Shown in pieces: positions 11,363-23,500 of a stretch of 64,000 nt of DNA; positions within the stretch are counted from its first letter, which is position 1; each line of letters begins with the position of its first letter. The notes below the pieces were generated by a model. The model was not told the origin of the DNA. It searched no databases and saw only the letters and a list, made by a program, of their open reading frames with translations. Source of the stretch: Linnemannia elongata (Eukaryota > Mortierellomycota > Mortierellomycetes > Mortierellales > Mortierellaceae); contig JAXBDG010000013.1 in assembly GCA_036320915.1 (NCBI GenBank), positions 1,302,001-1,366,000 on the forward strand, given 5' to 3'. The position numbers and the translations under genes are program-made.

Positions 11363-12042
11363 TCTGATCCTGTGCGACAAGGGCTCACAATCGATCCTCT
11401 CCTCTCCTTCCCTTGTTGGTTTGAGTACGAACAAAGAGTGAATGGATGGCGTTCCTGCATTCGCCTCTTTGCCTGGCTCTCCCTCTCTTCCATCTTTTTC
11501 TTATCCTTCTTTTTCCCCCTGCCTGGCACAACTTTTTTGGTTGCCTGCTGCTACTGCTGCTCTCGACCCTTACCGCCACTGCTTCTGTTTGTGTTTGTTT
11601 GTTTTTTTATGCCTACAGTTCTCAACAACTCTTTTTTTTCGTCTCTCTCCACCCAAACGAGGTTCTCCACAAAAAACCAGACTCCTCCCTACTCTTTTAC
11701 GTCAACAAAACAAACAAAGGTGCACAAAGGGGAGAGAGAAGAACGAGAACAGGAAAAAAACAAACAAACAAACAAACAATGTGAGAACAGAGAGTCCTTC
11801 CTCCGCCCTCCATTCCTACTCTCTTCCACCCAACGCATATCGCAAGACCAACAGTCCCTCTTTCTCCACTGGCCATCTCCAGGACAAGATCATAATACAC
11901 GAACATCAAGCAGCATCAACAAAACGCTGCTTAGACCATCTTACAGATCCAGTCCCAGTCCTTACATTATCTTCTCAATCGTTCCTGTTTACTATTTCTC
12001 TCCTTTTCCTTAAAGTAACCACATTTCCCATACACGGATTAC

Positions 12043-12371
12043 ATGGGGTAACGCGTCCAGTTCGAAGACGTCGAGTTCGCAAACACCCAGTCACCGGAGG
12101 AATGTTTCCAACGGAGCACCAAAAGGGCTTTTCACGGTTGTCTGGGCTTTGGGCGTGTGTTGGCTGTGGGGTAGAACTTGGGTATTGCAGCCAACTATTT
12201 TCGAACCAGGAACAAATACAAAGTCGTTGGGCTGACTTCTTAACAGCTGTGACCCTGATTAGTCTGGTTTCTGACGGAGAAAACGATCATCCGGAACCCT
12301 CGTTCTTCTGGCTGGGGCTTCTTAACGAACGAATTTCGATCGTCGATCAACTGGAACAACAACTTACCTAA
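12043..12371 (+). pseudogene. Small single-pass membrane protein gene with a +1 disruption
   Basis: I do not recognise this family. Two blocks form a coherent small protein. From 12047 a frame reads NASSSKTSSSQTPSHRR, then a hydrophobic segment GLFTVVWALGVCWLWG. A GT-AG intron (12171-12246, 76 nt, with CTGAC and TTAAC branch-like motifs) joins in phase to AVTLISLV and a polar tail ending IVDQLEQQLT and TAA at 12369-12371. The joined hydrophobic stretch is about 24 residues, enough for one transmembrane helix. The only nearby ATG (12043) is followed by GGGG, which puts it one base out of frame; with three G it would lead straight into the frame. So either one extra G is a real frameshift, an assembly homopolymer error, or the true start lies in an upstream exon I cannot find. 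Expected size about 83 residues. Confidence 0.5.
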
Positions 12372-14791
12372 CATGGGGCCTGGATCTGGTACCCTCTAGC
12401 CGCACTAGACTGGAATGACTGGACTAGACAGAACTAGACTAACTCAAGTGATTCATCGTACCATACTACCTATCCTTTCTATTCCACTCATACACACATT
12501 GGTCATCATGACAATGCAAACCATTGGCCAAGTGTACATATACACTTAGCATAGTAAATGGTCGAGTAGATTGTAAAGGGTTGGGTACCAATTGATCAAT
12601 TGAGGATTGCGTGTGTTATTATGTTGGATGGTTGACTAAAACTAGTTGATACATGCACCATAAGGAGACAATGGGTCACATAGTCATTTGTTTACTGTTG
12701 TCAATGGAGGCAGGGCGCTATTTCTCCAGAAAGTGTTGAGAACGTGCTTTGATTCTTCGTCCACACAAATACGCTCCTCTTGGTCGCTATCGGAATGTTG
12801 GCTCAGTGCCCGTTTTGTTCCTCTCTCCACCACCCATCCACTAGCCTGCACTCTCACTCCCCATGCATCCTTTTTTCTTCATGCAAAATTATTTTGTCAA
12901 AGCGCAGTTGCCCACTTCGCACGGGTGGAGTGCTTCCCAAGCAGGAAACGGATCAATGCAATGCCGGAGCAAAGAGTAAAAAAACGACACAAGGTGCAGA
13001 AGGATGGCAATCCATTCCAAGCTACAACGACCTCAAGCGCGCCGCGCGTAGGATTTTAGTCAGCCCGTCGTAGCCCCTAGTCGACAAGAATAGAATTAGC
13101 CCATTCGTTTGTTCACCGCGAAGGTTGAACCAGTGCTTCCAAACCCACAGTATCAAGGAAGCAGGAACAAAATAGACAAAACTTTGGGCGCAACTCAAAG
13201 TCAAGGATAGGATGCAAGACGAGTGGTCCAGGGTACCTTTTGTACTCTTTCTCTTCTCATCCATTCGTCATTGGTTACAAGAAGCGCATACTTGTTTGAA
13301 CCACAAGGATGAGGTGTTTTGAACTCAATGCTTTCTTTTGTCAACTTGCGCTTTGCAACGCCGGCTTTGTGTAGACGCTGAACTTGTTAACGTCTTTTAT
13401 TTTTGGCATGTACGGCTTGTACGAGTTGAACGCCTGAAACTATTCTTTTTTTAGGATCAAGGAAAAGGGACAATGCGCGTGTGCACACGTCTTTCCCCTC
13501 TCTCCGTTCGTAGTTTATGGTGAGCGTGCCTGAAAGGACATAGATGTCAAAGGTGAACTACTTTGCCATAGGCTACTCATCAAGCGCCTATGGCGTTGGC
13601 GTAGGCGTCGATTTTCGTTTTATCAGCTGTTCCAGCCCTCCAGGGCCGAGCAGATGGTAGCGTTGCCAAGATACGTGCTCAATCTTTTCCTCCTAGGCAA
13701 CGAGAACAGTACGGAGTGGCGATGCTTGGTCGCAAAAAAAACTCTACAAGTTTCTTCCGTGGCGATGTTCGTTTTGGACGCTGGGTGAGGCGATGTATCC
13801 CTACCTATCTTATCCACCATCCTGTTCCCTTTGCGGTTGTTTTTTTGACGTGGAACATACACCCAGTCATTCAAAAGCAAAGTTTATCCTTTTCCTCTCT
13901 GCATAGCTGCCGCATTCGACTCTTGCCCTCCTCCACCCTTGAGTGATCCCCCTTTCGCAAAGAAGAGGGGGAAGGAAGGGGGGAGGTAAATGACACGGCT
14001 GTTTTCTGTTTATTTTTTTCAACAGAACATAATGGAGCACTGCCATTTTTTTTACCAAAGTGGATGACCCTAAATTTTCCATTTCTATCCACCCGCCCCT
14101 ACAGCAAACACCCAAACAGACGCATGGTCCCACTCTTAACAAACAAAAGTTCACAGCCCGACACCGACCAAGACAGTGAAGTGGGTAGGGTTGGTTGGTC
14201 ATCCCTAAAAAAAGGAGTTCTGTTGAAGGAAGATTTTTTTATCCTGCTGGTCACCTTTTTTTCCTTTCTGTCTTTTACGCCATTCTTAGCGCCCAATCAT
14301 CAGTCACAAGGCCATCGTCATGATCTGCCATCCGCCAACCAACTCGCCCCCCTCTTTGTCTTTATCTTTTTTTTTTTTATCTTTGTGCGGCTGAAGTACA
14401 GGGACAGCTGGGACAGAGGAGTCGCTGGCTAAAGATAGAATGGGTAGAGGTCTCTTGGGCTTTTAAGATGTGTAAGAATAGGCAGGGGTTGGTTAGTGCA
14501 GCGCCGTGCACATTCCGTCCGTCGTTTCTTCGCCTCACCTGTCTCTTCTGCGTGATTCTATCCCTTCTTCTTTTGGTCATTGGTCAGGGTTTGATGTTCT
14601 ACTTGCCTCAAAATTCAGGCGGGAATTTTGTATAAAAAGGCACCAGATTCTTCAACTTTTTCTTTCTTCTCATCATCAGCAAACCCAACAACAACATCCT
14701 TCTCTTCTCAACAACAAACAACACCAGCACAACACAACACAACACAACAAAACCACAAGAACCCAATCCAACCCAAACCTAATAACCAACG
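12372..14791. other. Intergenic, no gene seen
   Basis: Apart from the promoter of the following secreted-protein gene I see no supported gene. Positions 12405-12445 contain four irregular repeats of ACTAGAC. ORFs on both strands are short and of skewed composition. Confidence 0.55.
14631..14637 (+). promoter_or_regulatory. TATA box of secreted-family gene 1
   Basis: TATAAAA in the context TTTTGTATAAAAAGGC, 161 bp upstream of the ATG at 14792. The three paralogs in the window also have a TATAAAA at 65-114 bp upstream, so a shared inducible promoter type is likely. Confidence 0.7.
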
Positions 14792-15328
14792 ATGAAGACT
14801 TCAATCTCCTTGGCAATCGCCTCCATCGCAACCCTCCTCCTCTCCTCCTCCGTCCACGCTGCCCCCATCGACGCCTCCGCTGCCTCAGGTCAAACCGGAG
14901 TGATCCTCTCCGCAACCGACTACTGTATCTTCCTCCCTCCCAAATACGGCGGTGACATTGCCGAGTCCGAAGATGTGGCCGTCGCTTTTTGCACAAAGGC
15001 CAACCTCGCAGGAGCACCCAACGCCCGAGTTCTCCCCGCAGGCTTCATCGCCTCCTCTCATTACATCGAGAACACCTCAAAGGGTTACGTCCAGATCACA
15101 GGCCGCATCGATCGGTCCAAGTATGGACTGTCAAAGGACGATGGTGGTGGACAGTACGATTTGAGAGCTCCTGTCGGATCCAAGATGACAGGCTATAATG
15201 CGTTTGTCCAGTTGACCGAGCCTGATGCAGAGATCTTTTGTATCAGAGCTTGCAAGAACAAGTCCGACTGTCCAGTCAACAAGTCGACTTATGGATGTGA
15301 GAAGGTCCTTGGCGGTGACTACTCCTAA
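14792..15328 (+). CDS. Secreted six-cysteine protein, paralog 1
   Basis: Single exon, 178 residues. Residues 1-23 are a signal peptide (ending SSSVHA, then APIDAS). The mature domain has the family pattern YCIFLPPKYGGDIAESEDVA, AFCTK, a GYVQITGRIDRSKYGL strand pair, DGGGQYDLRAPVG, and a C-terminal FCIRACKNKSDCPVNKSTYG block. Six cysteines suggest three disulfides. I relate this to the fungal secreted family that includes proteins annotated as macrophage-activating glycoproteins in basidiomycetes, on the basis of the FC...P, VQITG-like, DGGGQYD and FCIRAC layout; biochemical function is unknown. By hand count it is about 88% identical over the domain to the copy at 42765-43397, closer than to the two minus-strand copies. 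It ends 200 bp from the convergent sphingomyelinase-like gene. Confidence 0.85.
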   Translation: MKTSISLAIASIATLLLSSSVHAAPIDASAASGQTGVILSATDYCIFLPPKYGGDIAESEDVAVAFCTKANLAGAPNARVLPAGFIASSHYIENTSKGYVQITGRIDRSKYGLSKDDGGGQYDLRAPVGSKMTGYNAFVQLTEPDAEIFCIRACKNKSDCPVNKSTYGCEKVLGGDYS

Positions 15329-15529
15329 ATTACATGTCCCCTTCTTTCGCACTTGATTCCCGAATATCTTTTTCTGTATATATCCCCCTCCCTTCTTTCT
15401 GCCCTTTGTAGCATTATCAACTTTTTTGAAATGAATTAAAATAAAAAAAAAGACGCGCCAGTCTTTTTGTATCAATTTGAAAATACTATCAACTACCATA
15501 TGTACTCTACATTTTGTTATCTTAAACAT

Positions 15530-17932
15530 TTAAAGTCTGAACTGACCACAGTTCTTGGTGAACCAAGGGCGACTCTCAACATCCACACCCTCCCACACCT
15601 CCTCGTCGCCCTCCTCAGTACGCCTCTTGAGCCCGCCCTGAGGAACAACACACGCATCTGCACCCTGCGCCGATCTGAGCGTACAAATCATCTCTGAGGG
15701 ACAAGTCGTGTTGCCCAAACAAGTTGGAATCAACTTGGAGCTCTTTCCACGACGCTTCCAAAAGTCCTGGAAGGGTCCTGTCATATTAGCCGGGTCCGCC
15801 TCAAACGCAACCGTGACATTGTGCCACCAGGCCGCGCTCAGGGGCTTGTCGGCAGCGATGGGAACCGACACACCATAAGCCTTGCGCGCAGAGTACTCGA
15901 CATGCCAGTTAGGCGTGGTCCCTTCGGCATCCCATTTCGCGGCCTGGTCCAAGTCAGCGATATAAGTCACCGACTCAAAGACATTCCAGCTCCCGGTATC
16001 GACCCGATAAGTCCTGAATCCGGGGTTAATGTTCGTAAATGGCGCAACTGAGGGTCCCGTCCATGCCGTTCCAATCGCATTACTCGCTGTCTTGTCCCCA
16101 CCAGCTCCATAGTAGATCGCAAACTCATCCGTATGCGAATGTCCAAAGAATTGTTCCGCAACGACATGAGGTGAGTACCGCTGAATGACTTGATGGTACA
16201 GATTCGACCAGTTCTCCAAGCAGTCGGTCTGGTAAGGGGCAACATGTCCAATGACCCAGACGCGTTCCTTGTGATCCTCGGCACGTTGGAGTTCGCGGAT
16301 CAACCAATGGATCTCGTGGTTGGGATCGGCGTCGCGGAGATCACTGTAGAGGTAGAGGTTGTCTTTGTAGCAAAAGTTGGTGTTGAGCGAGATGAGGCGG
16401 AATCCGCGGTGGGGGGAGGTACTGTAGGCGCCGTGGTTGTGGCGGACGGAGGCTAGGTCGCGAGGCGACAGCCAGGAGGACCAGTCTTTGGCCAGGCTGT
16501 TGTAGAGCCATTGCAGGTCTCCTCCTGACTTCTCCGTTGGGAACAGGCTAGGAGTAAAAATGCAGATTCAAATAATTCAGGGGTCAGCAAGGCAAACCGT
16601 AAATAGAGTGTAGAAGCAGAGTCGCAATTAATCAAACAAAAAAAAAAAAAAAAAAAAAAAAAAAAACGGTACTTGGTAGGGCCGGCGTCATGGTTGCCAA
16701 TGGCAGGGTAGAGGTTGGTGTTCTTGCCCAAGAACGACTCAATAAGCGCATAAGAATGCTCCAATATGGGCGTAACAGTCTCCTTAGTCTCTAACCAAGT
16801 ATCATGAGGTGGGACATCGCCCGTCAGGATCGCAAAGTCAATATTGGGGATCTCCTTGCGAATAAACTTCATGAGGTCCTGGGTCAGCTTGATCGGGGTG
16901 TCACAACGGTAATCGCCCCATGTTGCGGCTTTGCGGCGGATTGGGGCTGTGGTGTTGGTGGTTGGGAATGTCCTACAGCAGATGGGTTTGTCGCATGCGG
17001 CTTCAGCTCCTGGTTCGTATAACTCATCCACATGCCAACTAGAGATTTGTCAAATACATAAAGGGAAAGGAAGGGTTTGTGAGTAGACTGGTAGACCGAG
17101 AGAGAGAGAGAGAGAAATGGCTCTCAATTGTGAGCTAAGCACAACAAGAAAAAGAATACATGCGAAAAAAAATGCGGCGCCTTCGCATGCAGGTATGCAT
17201 GCTTTGCATAAGTAGGATGCAAGCGGGAGCCGAGAACAAAAAGAGAGAGAAGGGAACTGGGAAAGGGTCAAGGGTAGAAGAAGGGAGAAGGAGTGAGAAG
17301 GAGGAAGAAGGGGGAAGAAGGGGAAACACTTACTCCGACAAATGGACAACATTGACTAGTTTGCCACTATGGACAGGCTTGGTGGGGAATCTTGGCTTGG
17401 GCCGAGGGAACCTGAGAGGGTTTGCGGTAATAGCAGGGCTGGGGCACATGCCAAACATCGAGTGGCAGATAAACTTGTCGTCATCTTCCTTAAAGTACGC
17501 TGACTGTGTCGCCTTGATCATCACAGGGACTTGCATGTCAAGATACCCATTGCACTATTTTCGTCAATAAAAGGACAAGGGAAAAGTATGGGCGAGAGTT
17601 AGGCTAAGGTTTTTCGAGGGCTGGGCTGCAATGAAAACCGACAGGCCGAATGAGAATGTAGATTGTCAACATACAACATCAACAGGGTACTTGGTGATGC
17701 TTGGACAGAGGCGCTTGGATAATTCAACCGCTGCAGTGGCATTGGCCCTGGCGTATTCCCTGGAGACTTTGATCGCAGCAGTACAGTCATCGCACTTCTT
17801 GGTGGTCGCAGCCTTGCTGATGAGTTCACGGACTTGATCGGCAGTTGGGGGAGCTTCAGGCTGAGCGCCGATGGTGGATGCGCAAATCACCGCGGCCACA
17901 GCAAAGGTGAGCGTGTGGATGCGGAAGAGCAT
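15530..17932 (-). CDS. Acid sphingomyelinase-like phosphodiesterase, copy A
   Basis: Four exons, complement of 15530-16547, 16673-17038, 17334-17554 and 17675-17932, give 620 residues. A signal peptide (1-23) is followed by a saposin-B-like domain (about 45-125, starting KCDDC and ending CHSMFGMC) and then the calcineurin-like metallophosphatase domain of the acid sphingomyelinase family. Zinc and catalytic residues seen: Asp160 and His162 in LSDWHVDE, Asp234 in LTGDVPPHD, Asn275-His276 in GNHDAGP, GHVAPYQ, and GHSH. The PICCR and WGDYRCD cysteine motifs of mammalian ASM are kept. Family members hydrolyse sphingomyelin or related phosphodiesters in acidic or extracellular compartments. The third intron carries a 29-nt poly-T (gene strand) just after its 5' splice site, and this intron is absent from copy B. 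It is tandem with copy B, which starts upstream. Confidence 0.93.
16638..16666. repeat. Poly-A tract inside intron 3 of copy A
   Basis: Twenty-nine A on the plus strand, poly-T in the sense of the gene, 6 bases from the exon 3 donor. Confidence 0.93.
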
Positions 17933-18381
17933 TTTATTGTGATGGGTCCCTTGGTAATGTTGGGAGTGTGAACAGAGGCGAGGAAGGGTTGAGGAGTAGG
18001 AAAGGAAGAAAGAAAGGAGAAGAAATGAGAAAGAAGGAAAGGTTTAAAAATGGAAAAGGAACAGCACCAAGGGGACAGAGGGGGCACAGACACATCAAGG
18101 TGACGACAAACAACAACAGAGAGCGAAAGGGTCTTTTAAAATGGGCGCAATCAACGGACAAACTAACATAGAGTACATGAGCATGAGTTGTTTGTTATCT
18201 GAATGCTTAGTGCCCTCTGGGCATTTGGCATGTGCTGCAGCATTCCCTATCGCACTTCCTTCCAATTGAAATCGCGCAGAACTGCACGCGTGTACGTAAA
18301 CATAGAAAGATTTGCATGGGAAAAAGTGAACATGTTTATTAGATACAATGAGAGGAGAGGGGGGGGGGATAAAAGAGGGAT

Positions 18382-20596
18382 TTAAAGGTTGAACTGGGCA
18401 CCGAGTCCGCAGAGCTTCTTGTTCCAGGGCTTAGGATCGGCACGCTTGTACAAAGAATGAAGACCAGTGGGGTCAGCAGCCTCTGCGTCGTCGTTAATAT
18501 CACGCTTGACCGAGAAGTGGATCTCACTGCAAGCGTCAGAGCTCTTTCCAGCACGGAGGTTGCAAATCGTTTCCTTGGCGCATCCATTGGCAGCATTGCA
18601 TGCAGGGAGACGGTTGGCAGATTTTCCGCGGAACTTCCAGTAGTCCTGGAAGGCAGCGGGGTTGGTCTCAAAGGCACTGGTCACGTTGTGCCACCAGCCA
18701 GCGCTCAAAGGCTGGTCGGCAGCGATGGGAGCGTAAGCGCCATAGGATTTTCTTGCGCTGTACTCAAGGTGCCAGTTAGGGGACGAGCCTGTCGCATCCC
18801 ATGTCGCAGCCTGGTTCATATCGGCAACGTAGGTCTCAGAGTCGAACACGTTCCAGCTCTTGGTGTCGACCTTGTAAATGCGGAAACCGGGGTTGATGTC
18901 GGTGTAAGGGGTGACGGAGGGTCCGATCCAGGAAGTCGAGATGGCGTTCTGGGCATTCTTGGCACCGGGTCCATAGGAGATAGCAAACTCGTCGTAATGG
19001 GTGTGTCCAAAGAACTGCTCAGCGATAACGTGGGGTGAGTAGCGCTGAACAACTTGGTAGTAGAGGGCAGACCAGTTCTGAAGACAATCGGTCTGCGAGG
19101 GTCCAACGTGACCAATGATCCAAACACGCTCTCCAGCATCCTCAGCAGCCTGGAGCTGGGCAACGAGCCACTTGAGTTCTCCCATTGGATCGTAGTCCTT
19201 TCTATCGGCATAAAGGTAGAAGTTCAGGGTGTAACAAAAGTTGTTGTTCATGGAGATGATGCGGAAGCCGGGGGCAGGGCTGACAGTGTAGGCACCGTAA
19301 CTCTTGACAGCTTTGACGGCGTCAGCGGGCAACCAGCGCGACCAGTCATCAGCCAAGCTGTCGTACAACCATTGGATATCTCCGCCGGAGGCCTTGGTGG
19401 GGAACAGGTTGGTGGGGCCGGCCTCGTGGTTACCGACGGTGGGGTAAACCTTGGTGGGCAATCCGTCAGCCATGGTCTTGTAGGCCGCGTCCTCTTCCTT
19501 GATGACCGATTCACGGTTTTGGAGCCAGATATCGTGAGGGGGCACATCTCCGGTCAAGATCGAGAAGCTGACGTTGGCGACCTTGGGCACGAACTTCAAC
19601 AGGTCGACACCCAGCTTGACGGGTGAGTCGCACTTGTAGTCACCCCAGCTGGAGGCCTTACGCTTGGGGGTCAAGGGCGAATCGTCGTACTTGCGACAGC
19701 ACAAAGGGCGGTTGCAGTCGGCCTCAGCACCAGGCTCATACTTGTCATCAACGTGCCAGCTATTTGTTTTTAATAAGGGTGGAAATGTTCAGTCAGACAA
19801 GCACGTAGAGAAGGACAACTTTCACCATAGCTCAAAGAAAATATGTACTTACTCAGACAAGTGAAGAATGTCGATGGTGTTGCCACTGTGGGTGGGAGCA
19901 ACAGCAAAGGCAGGCTTGGGCTTGGGGAATGAGACAATGCCAGACTGCACGCCTTGAGGTGCACACGCTCCGAGCACTAGAGAAGGAAATGAGTTCACGA
20001 ATACGCTGTTAATGGATGGTTGCATAGTTACGAGGTCGCGTTTTTTGCTTGGACAAACGAATGACTTTGTCGCGTGTTGATAAAAAACGTATCATACCTT
20101 GGTGGCAAATGTGCTTTCCATCCCCGCTGAGGAGGCTCGCCTGTCTGATCGAGTTAACGAGAACGGGACCTTGACTGTACACCAAACCATGGCAAACATC
20201 CTTGGGCATCACCTTGAAGTCCGTGCACATTCCTGCGGCGGCATCGAGGACCCAGTTCTTGTTCAGGTACGAGACATCCTTGGCGACAACAAGGGCAGTA
20301 ACACAGGCACCACTGATTTTCGGTTGAATTAAGGGGGTAGTAGAAAGCTAGCATTAGATTTTGGGCGATTGAAAAAAAAGCTTATTGTTCATGTTTATCC
20401 ATGATGTCGTATGAGAGTGTGTGTCCTTGTTATTTTACCACTCCAGGGACTTGACAGCCTTGGCAAAGGCATCTTTCATCTTGTCCATGAGCCAGCCTCG
20501 CTTCTCGAGGTGGTGGGTGGGTGCAGCTGGGGCGGCGTATACCGACGAAGCGACGGCCAGTGTGAGGATGACGGTGGATGGGATTCCGATGCGCAT
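18382..20596 (-). CDS. Acid sphingomyelinase-like phosphodiesterase, copy B
   Basis: Four exons, complement of 18382-19759, 19853-19976, 20098-20312 and 20439-20596, give 624 residues. There is a signal peptide (1-22), a possible Kex2-type site (LEKR) near residue 33, a saposin-B-like domain from GACVTALVVAKD to about residue 125, then the metallophosphatase domain. Zinc/catalytic residues: Asp166 and His168 in LSDWHVDDKY, Asp237 in LTGDVPPHD, GNHEAGP, IGHVGPSQ, and GHTHYDEF; LCCRK and WGDYKCD match mammalian ASM cysteines. The last exon is continuous where copy A has intron 3. Copies A and B are head-to-tail 450 bp apart and clearly homologous, so tandem duplication is inferred. A TATA-like TATAAATA (minus strand, 20797-20804) lies 200 bp upstream. 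The protein is probably secreted; activity on sphingomyelin itself is not shown by sequence. Confidence 0.93.
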
Positions 20597-23500
20597 TTTT
20601 GTTGTAGGGTACGAGGAGGATTAAGTAAGAAGAGAAGGGTATGTAAGGTTAATGTAGAGAGGATGAGTGTCGATCGACTGCTTCGTTGTTCGTGAGGAGA
20701 GGAGAGGAGGAGTATAATTGCAAAGAGGAAATGCAGGGGTTGGGTTGGTTGTGGAGGTCAGGGACAAAGGGTCTCAGTGTTTGGGCGACAGGGTGGTATT
20801 TATATTGGAAGGCCAGGGTGTTCCAATTGGCATTTTGGGCGTTTTGCTGTTGATGTGAATGCACACGAGAGGAAGAAGAGACCGTGTGGGCGGGGTGGGG
20901 CGTTAGAATGGGGTCGAGTCGGAGGCAATCTGCTCCGTTGCGGGTATTGCACACTAGCATACAATGAGTACGAGTTGAATTGAATGTTGGATATGAACGA
21001 ATGAATGAATGAATGAATGAGAGACATAAAGCCTCATTTATTTTAGTTTATGTTCGTGAATACGGTTTCTGCTGTTGACAAGGACACCATTAGCCCAAAT
21101 GACATACTCTCCCCGGAAGTCCATGGATGTCGGCTTGGTTACTGCACTAATGTTTTTGAGTTCTGGGTGAGGAATGTGTGGAGCAAGAAAAAGAAGGTAA
21201 AGAAAAAGTAAACAAAACCAACAAAACAACCCCTGGTACCACTGGACAAGTACTTCCTTCTCTCACAAAACACAAACTCAAAAAACACAATAGTGAGAAC
21301 ACAGAGACAAGGAGACAATTTTCAACGAAAGGTTGAGCCATGAAAAGGCACCGATGCACATTAGTGGATGTATTGAAAAGAAGCGACAGCCAACCATTGT
21401 GCGCGAAAGGCACGCCTCCAATGCTTGATTCGCGCGCCCGCCGTTGGAGTGAAGGATGCAATGTAAATGAAATCCAATGGCCTTGAATTAACGCCAACGG
21501 TAAACAAACGACAACAACAATTGACACGAACATATGCATTTGAGAACATCAATCATCCCTTCCTCTCTTTCTCTTTTGCCAATAGTTCATCGTTCTTCCC
21601 TCACCTTGTTGATTTCTCTGGCCTATGAGAAGCATTGGCATTCCTTTCCTTCCCTTCCTACTTCCTTGATATGTATCATGTCCATCCATATTTTTGAGAG
21701 CGAAAATACGTCAATATGGAAGGGGTTTTCTATTCTTTCTGTACTTTGTTCACTCGCCCTTCCTCCCCTTAGACTTCCTTCTTTTCACAATCCAGATTCT
21801 GTCATAAATACATCGAAGAAGGTACATGGTCGTTCATGGAATGTACAGCGACAATCGAGAAGGAGTGTGAAAAATGAGAGTCGAACGAGTGACCACTTCT
21901 TTTGCTTTTGTGTCCTGAAATAAAAAAAAGGAAAGGAATGTTTAGGTTATCAATCCCCCTACCCTACTGTTCCCTTGCATGGGTATGCTGGCTGCTGCAT
22001 CCAGGGGCGCAAGCCCAACTTATGAACGGCAAAGATAATTCAGGTGGCAATTTTAGCGCCATTCCTTGACTCGGTAAACATCGTGCAAAAATTGAAATAA
22101 CAACTCAGGGACAGGGCGGAAGAAGGGATGTAAACAATGAGGATTGACGTTTAGACATATTTTTGCCGACGAAGCAATTAGGCATAATGTAGTGTTTCTC
22201 AAAATTATTCGCATAACACCAAAAAGAAGCCACTCGAATCGAGTTTTTCTTATTGGATAAGAAACACTAGCATAATGCTTTCGTTCGCGCGCGTAGCTTT
22301 CCAGGGGTTTGTACGAAGGCGAGAATTAAAGGACGATTGGGTTTGTGGATGCCCCTCCCTGTCCAGAGGAACGAGCGCAAGGGCTAAGAAAGAAAAACAA
22401 CAGGCAGTGTATTATTTTTCTTGAGAGCATTTTTACCTCCCTCTCAGGAACAAGCGCATTATTGATATCAAAACAAAACTGTTAAACCACAAAGCAATGA
22501 ACAAAAGAAAGCAATACTCACTCAGGGACGGGGGACAAGGGTATTCCGCCTCCTTCTTCCCCGGGATGAACATCCCGAAAACTAGTCATCAAAAATACTA
22601 CAAAAAGCATCCTTCGTCATCTCTCCTTACCGAGTACTAGTACTGTTAGCCTCGACAGCTGCATTACGGGCTAGTTGACACACTTTTGTAACAACAACCG
22701 ATCGCATTACCGCTCTTTTGACTTTCAAGTACTACTTCTATTCTCCTCAACTATAACTGGGATCTGGGGGAAGTATTTCTATTTACCTTCATAGACATAC
22801 ATGCAGGCAAGCCATCATTATTGAAACCAATTTGACAGCTGCCGCCAGGCACTAGACTCTACTTGGCGCGTTTCGCGGCAAACCCGGCCGGGAAAAAAGT
22901 ACATTTCTCACCCACATGGTCTGCAGGTACCGAACATCAAAGTACATCCTTCTCCTCTATTTTCTGACTCTTTGAACACATGGAATGGGGAATGGATGCT
23001 ATTGCTCTCAGAAGTACCTATCAAAAAGGCCAAACGGGATTATCTTTTATTCACATCCCCTCCTCCCCTTTTTTCGAAGGTAAGAAGAAGCGACTACATG
23101 AGAAAACGAGGCGACTGCATAAGAAAGCTTGTTAGGCGTGAGAGCCTCTGGATGTGCGTGGTGCTGACGAAAGGGCAGGACGTATCTCTGCACGCCATTA
23201 CAGCTACATTTATATTGGCTACCGAGAACAGGCAAATGGAATTGACAGGTACAGGTATTCTTGTTGAGTTCAAAAAATAAGCATAACGAATGGGCTAGTG
23301 TGTACATTCAGGGGAACCAAAACGGAGCTACCCGAATAGAATGTGAAAGGTCGGACAGGAATCTTTCTAGCGTAAAATAACGATAGATACACGCTAGAAA
23401 ACCTTTGATACATTCCTGCTTGCCTTCCTTTTGCCATTCGCTGCAGTCAGTGCTGATGTTCTCGTAGTTTGTTTTTGTTTTTTTGTACTGCCGTCTGTTC

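Larger units (their letters stand above)
8868..12042. other. Gene-poor intergenic with microsatellites
   Basis: The proximal 600 bp are presumably promoter and leader of the bHLH gene and hold GT and GAA microsatellites and a T23 run (9324-9346). From 9.5 to 12.0 kb both strands carry overlapping ORFs of 60-300 codons rich in Ser/Phe/Pro/Leu or Lys/Arg/Glu. These arise from CT-rich/AG-rich composition and show no domain, start context or splice pattern I trust. Confidence 0.55.

Noticed and set aside
11442..12371. A continuous 309-codon plus-strand ORF
   Set aside because: Its first two thirds are low-complexity CT-rich sequence. Near its end the protein-like signal lies in a different frame, with a clean intron joining into the last 41 codons, so the long ORF is a frame coincidence.
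22004..22015. GGGC-GCAA-GCCC tetraloop hairpin
   Set aside because: Only four base pairs and no surrounding structure; expected by chance.
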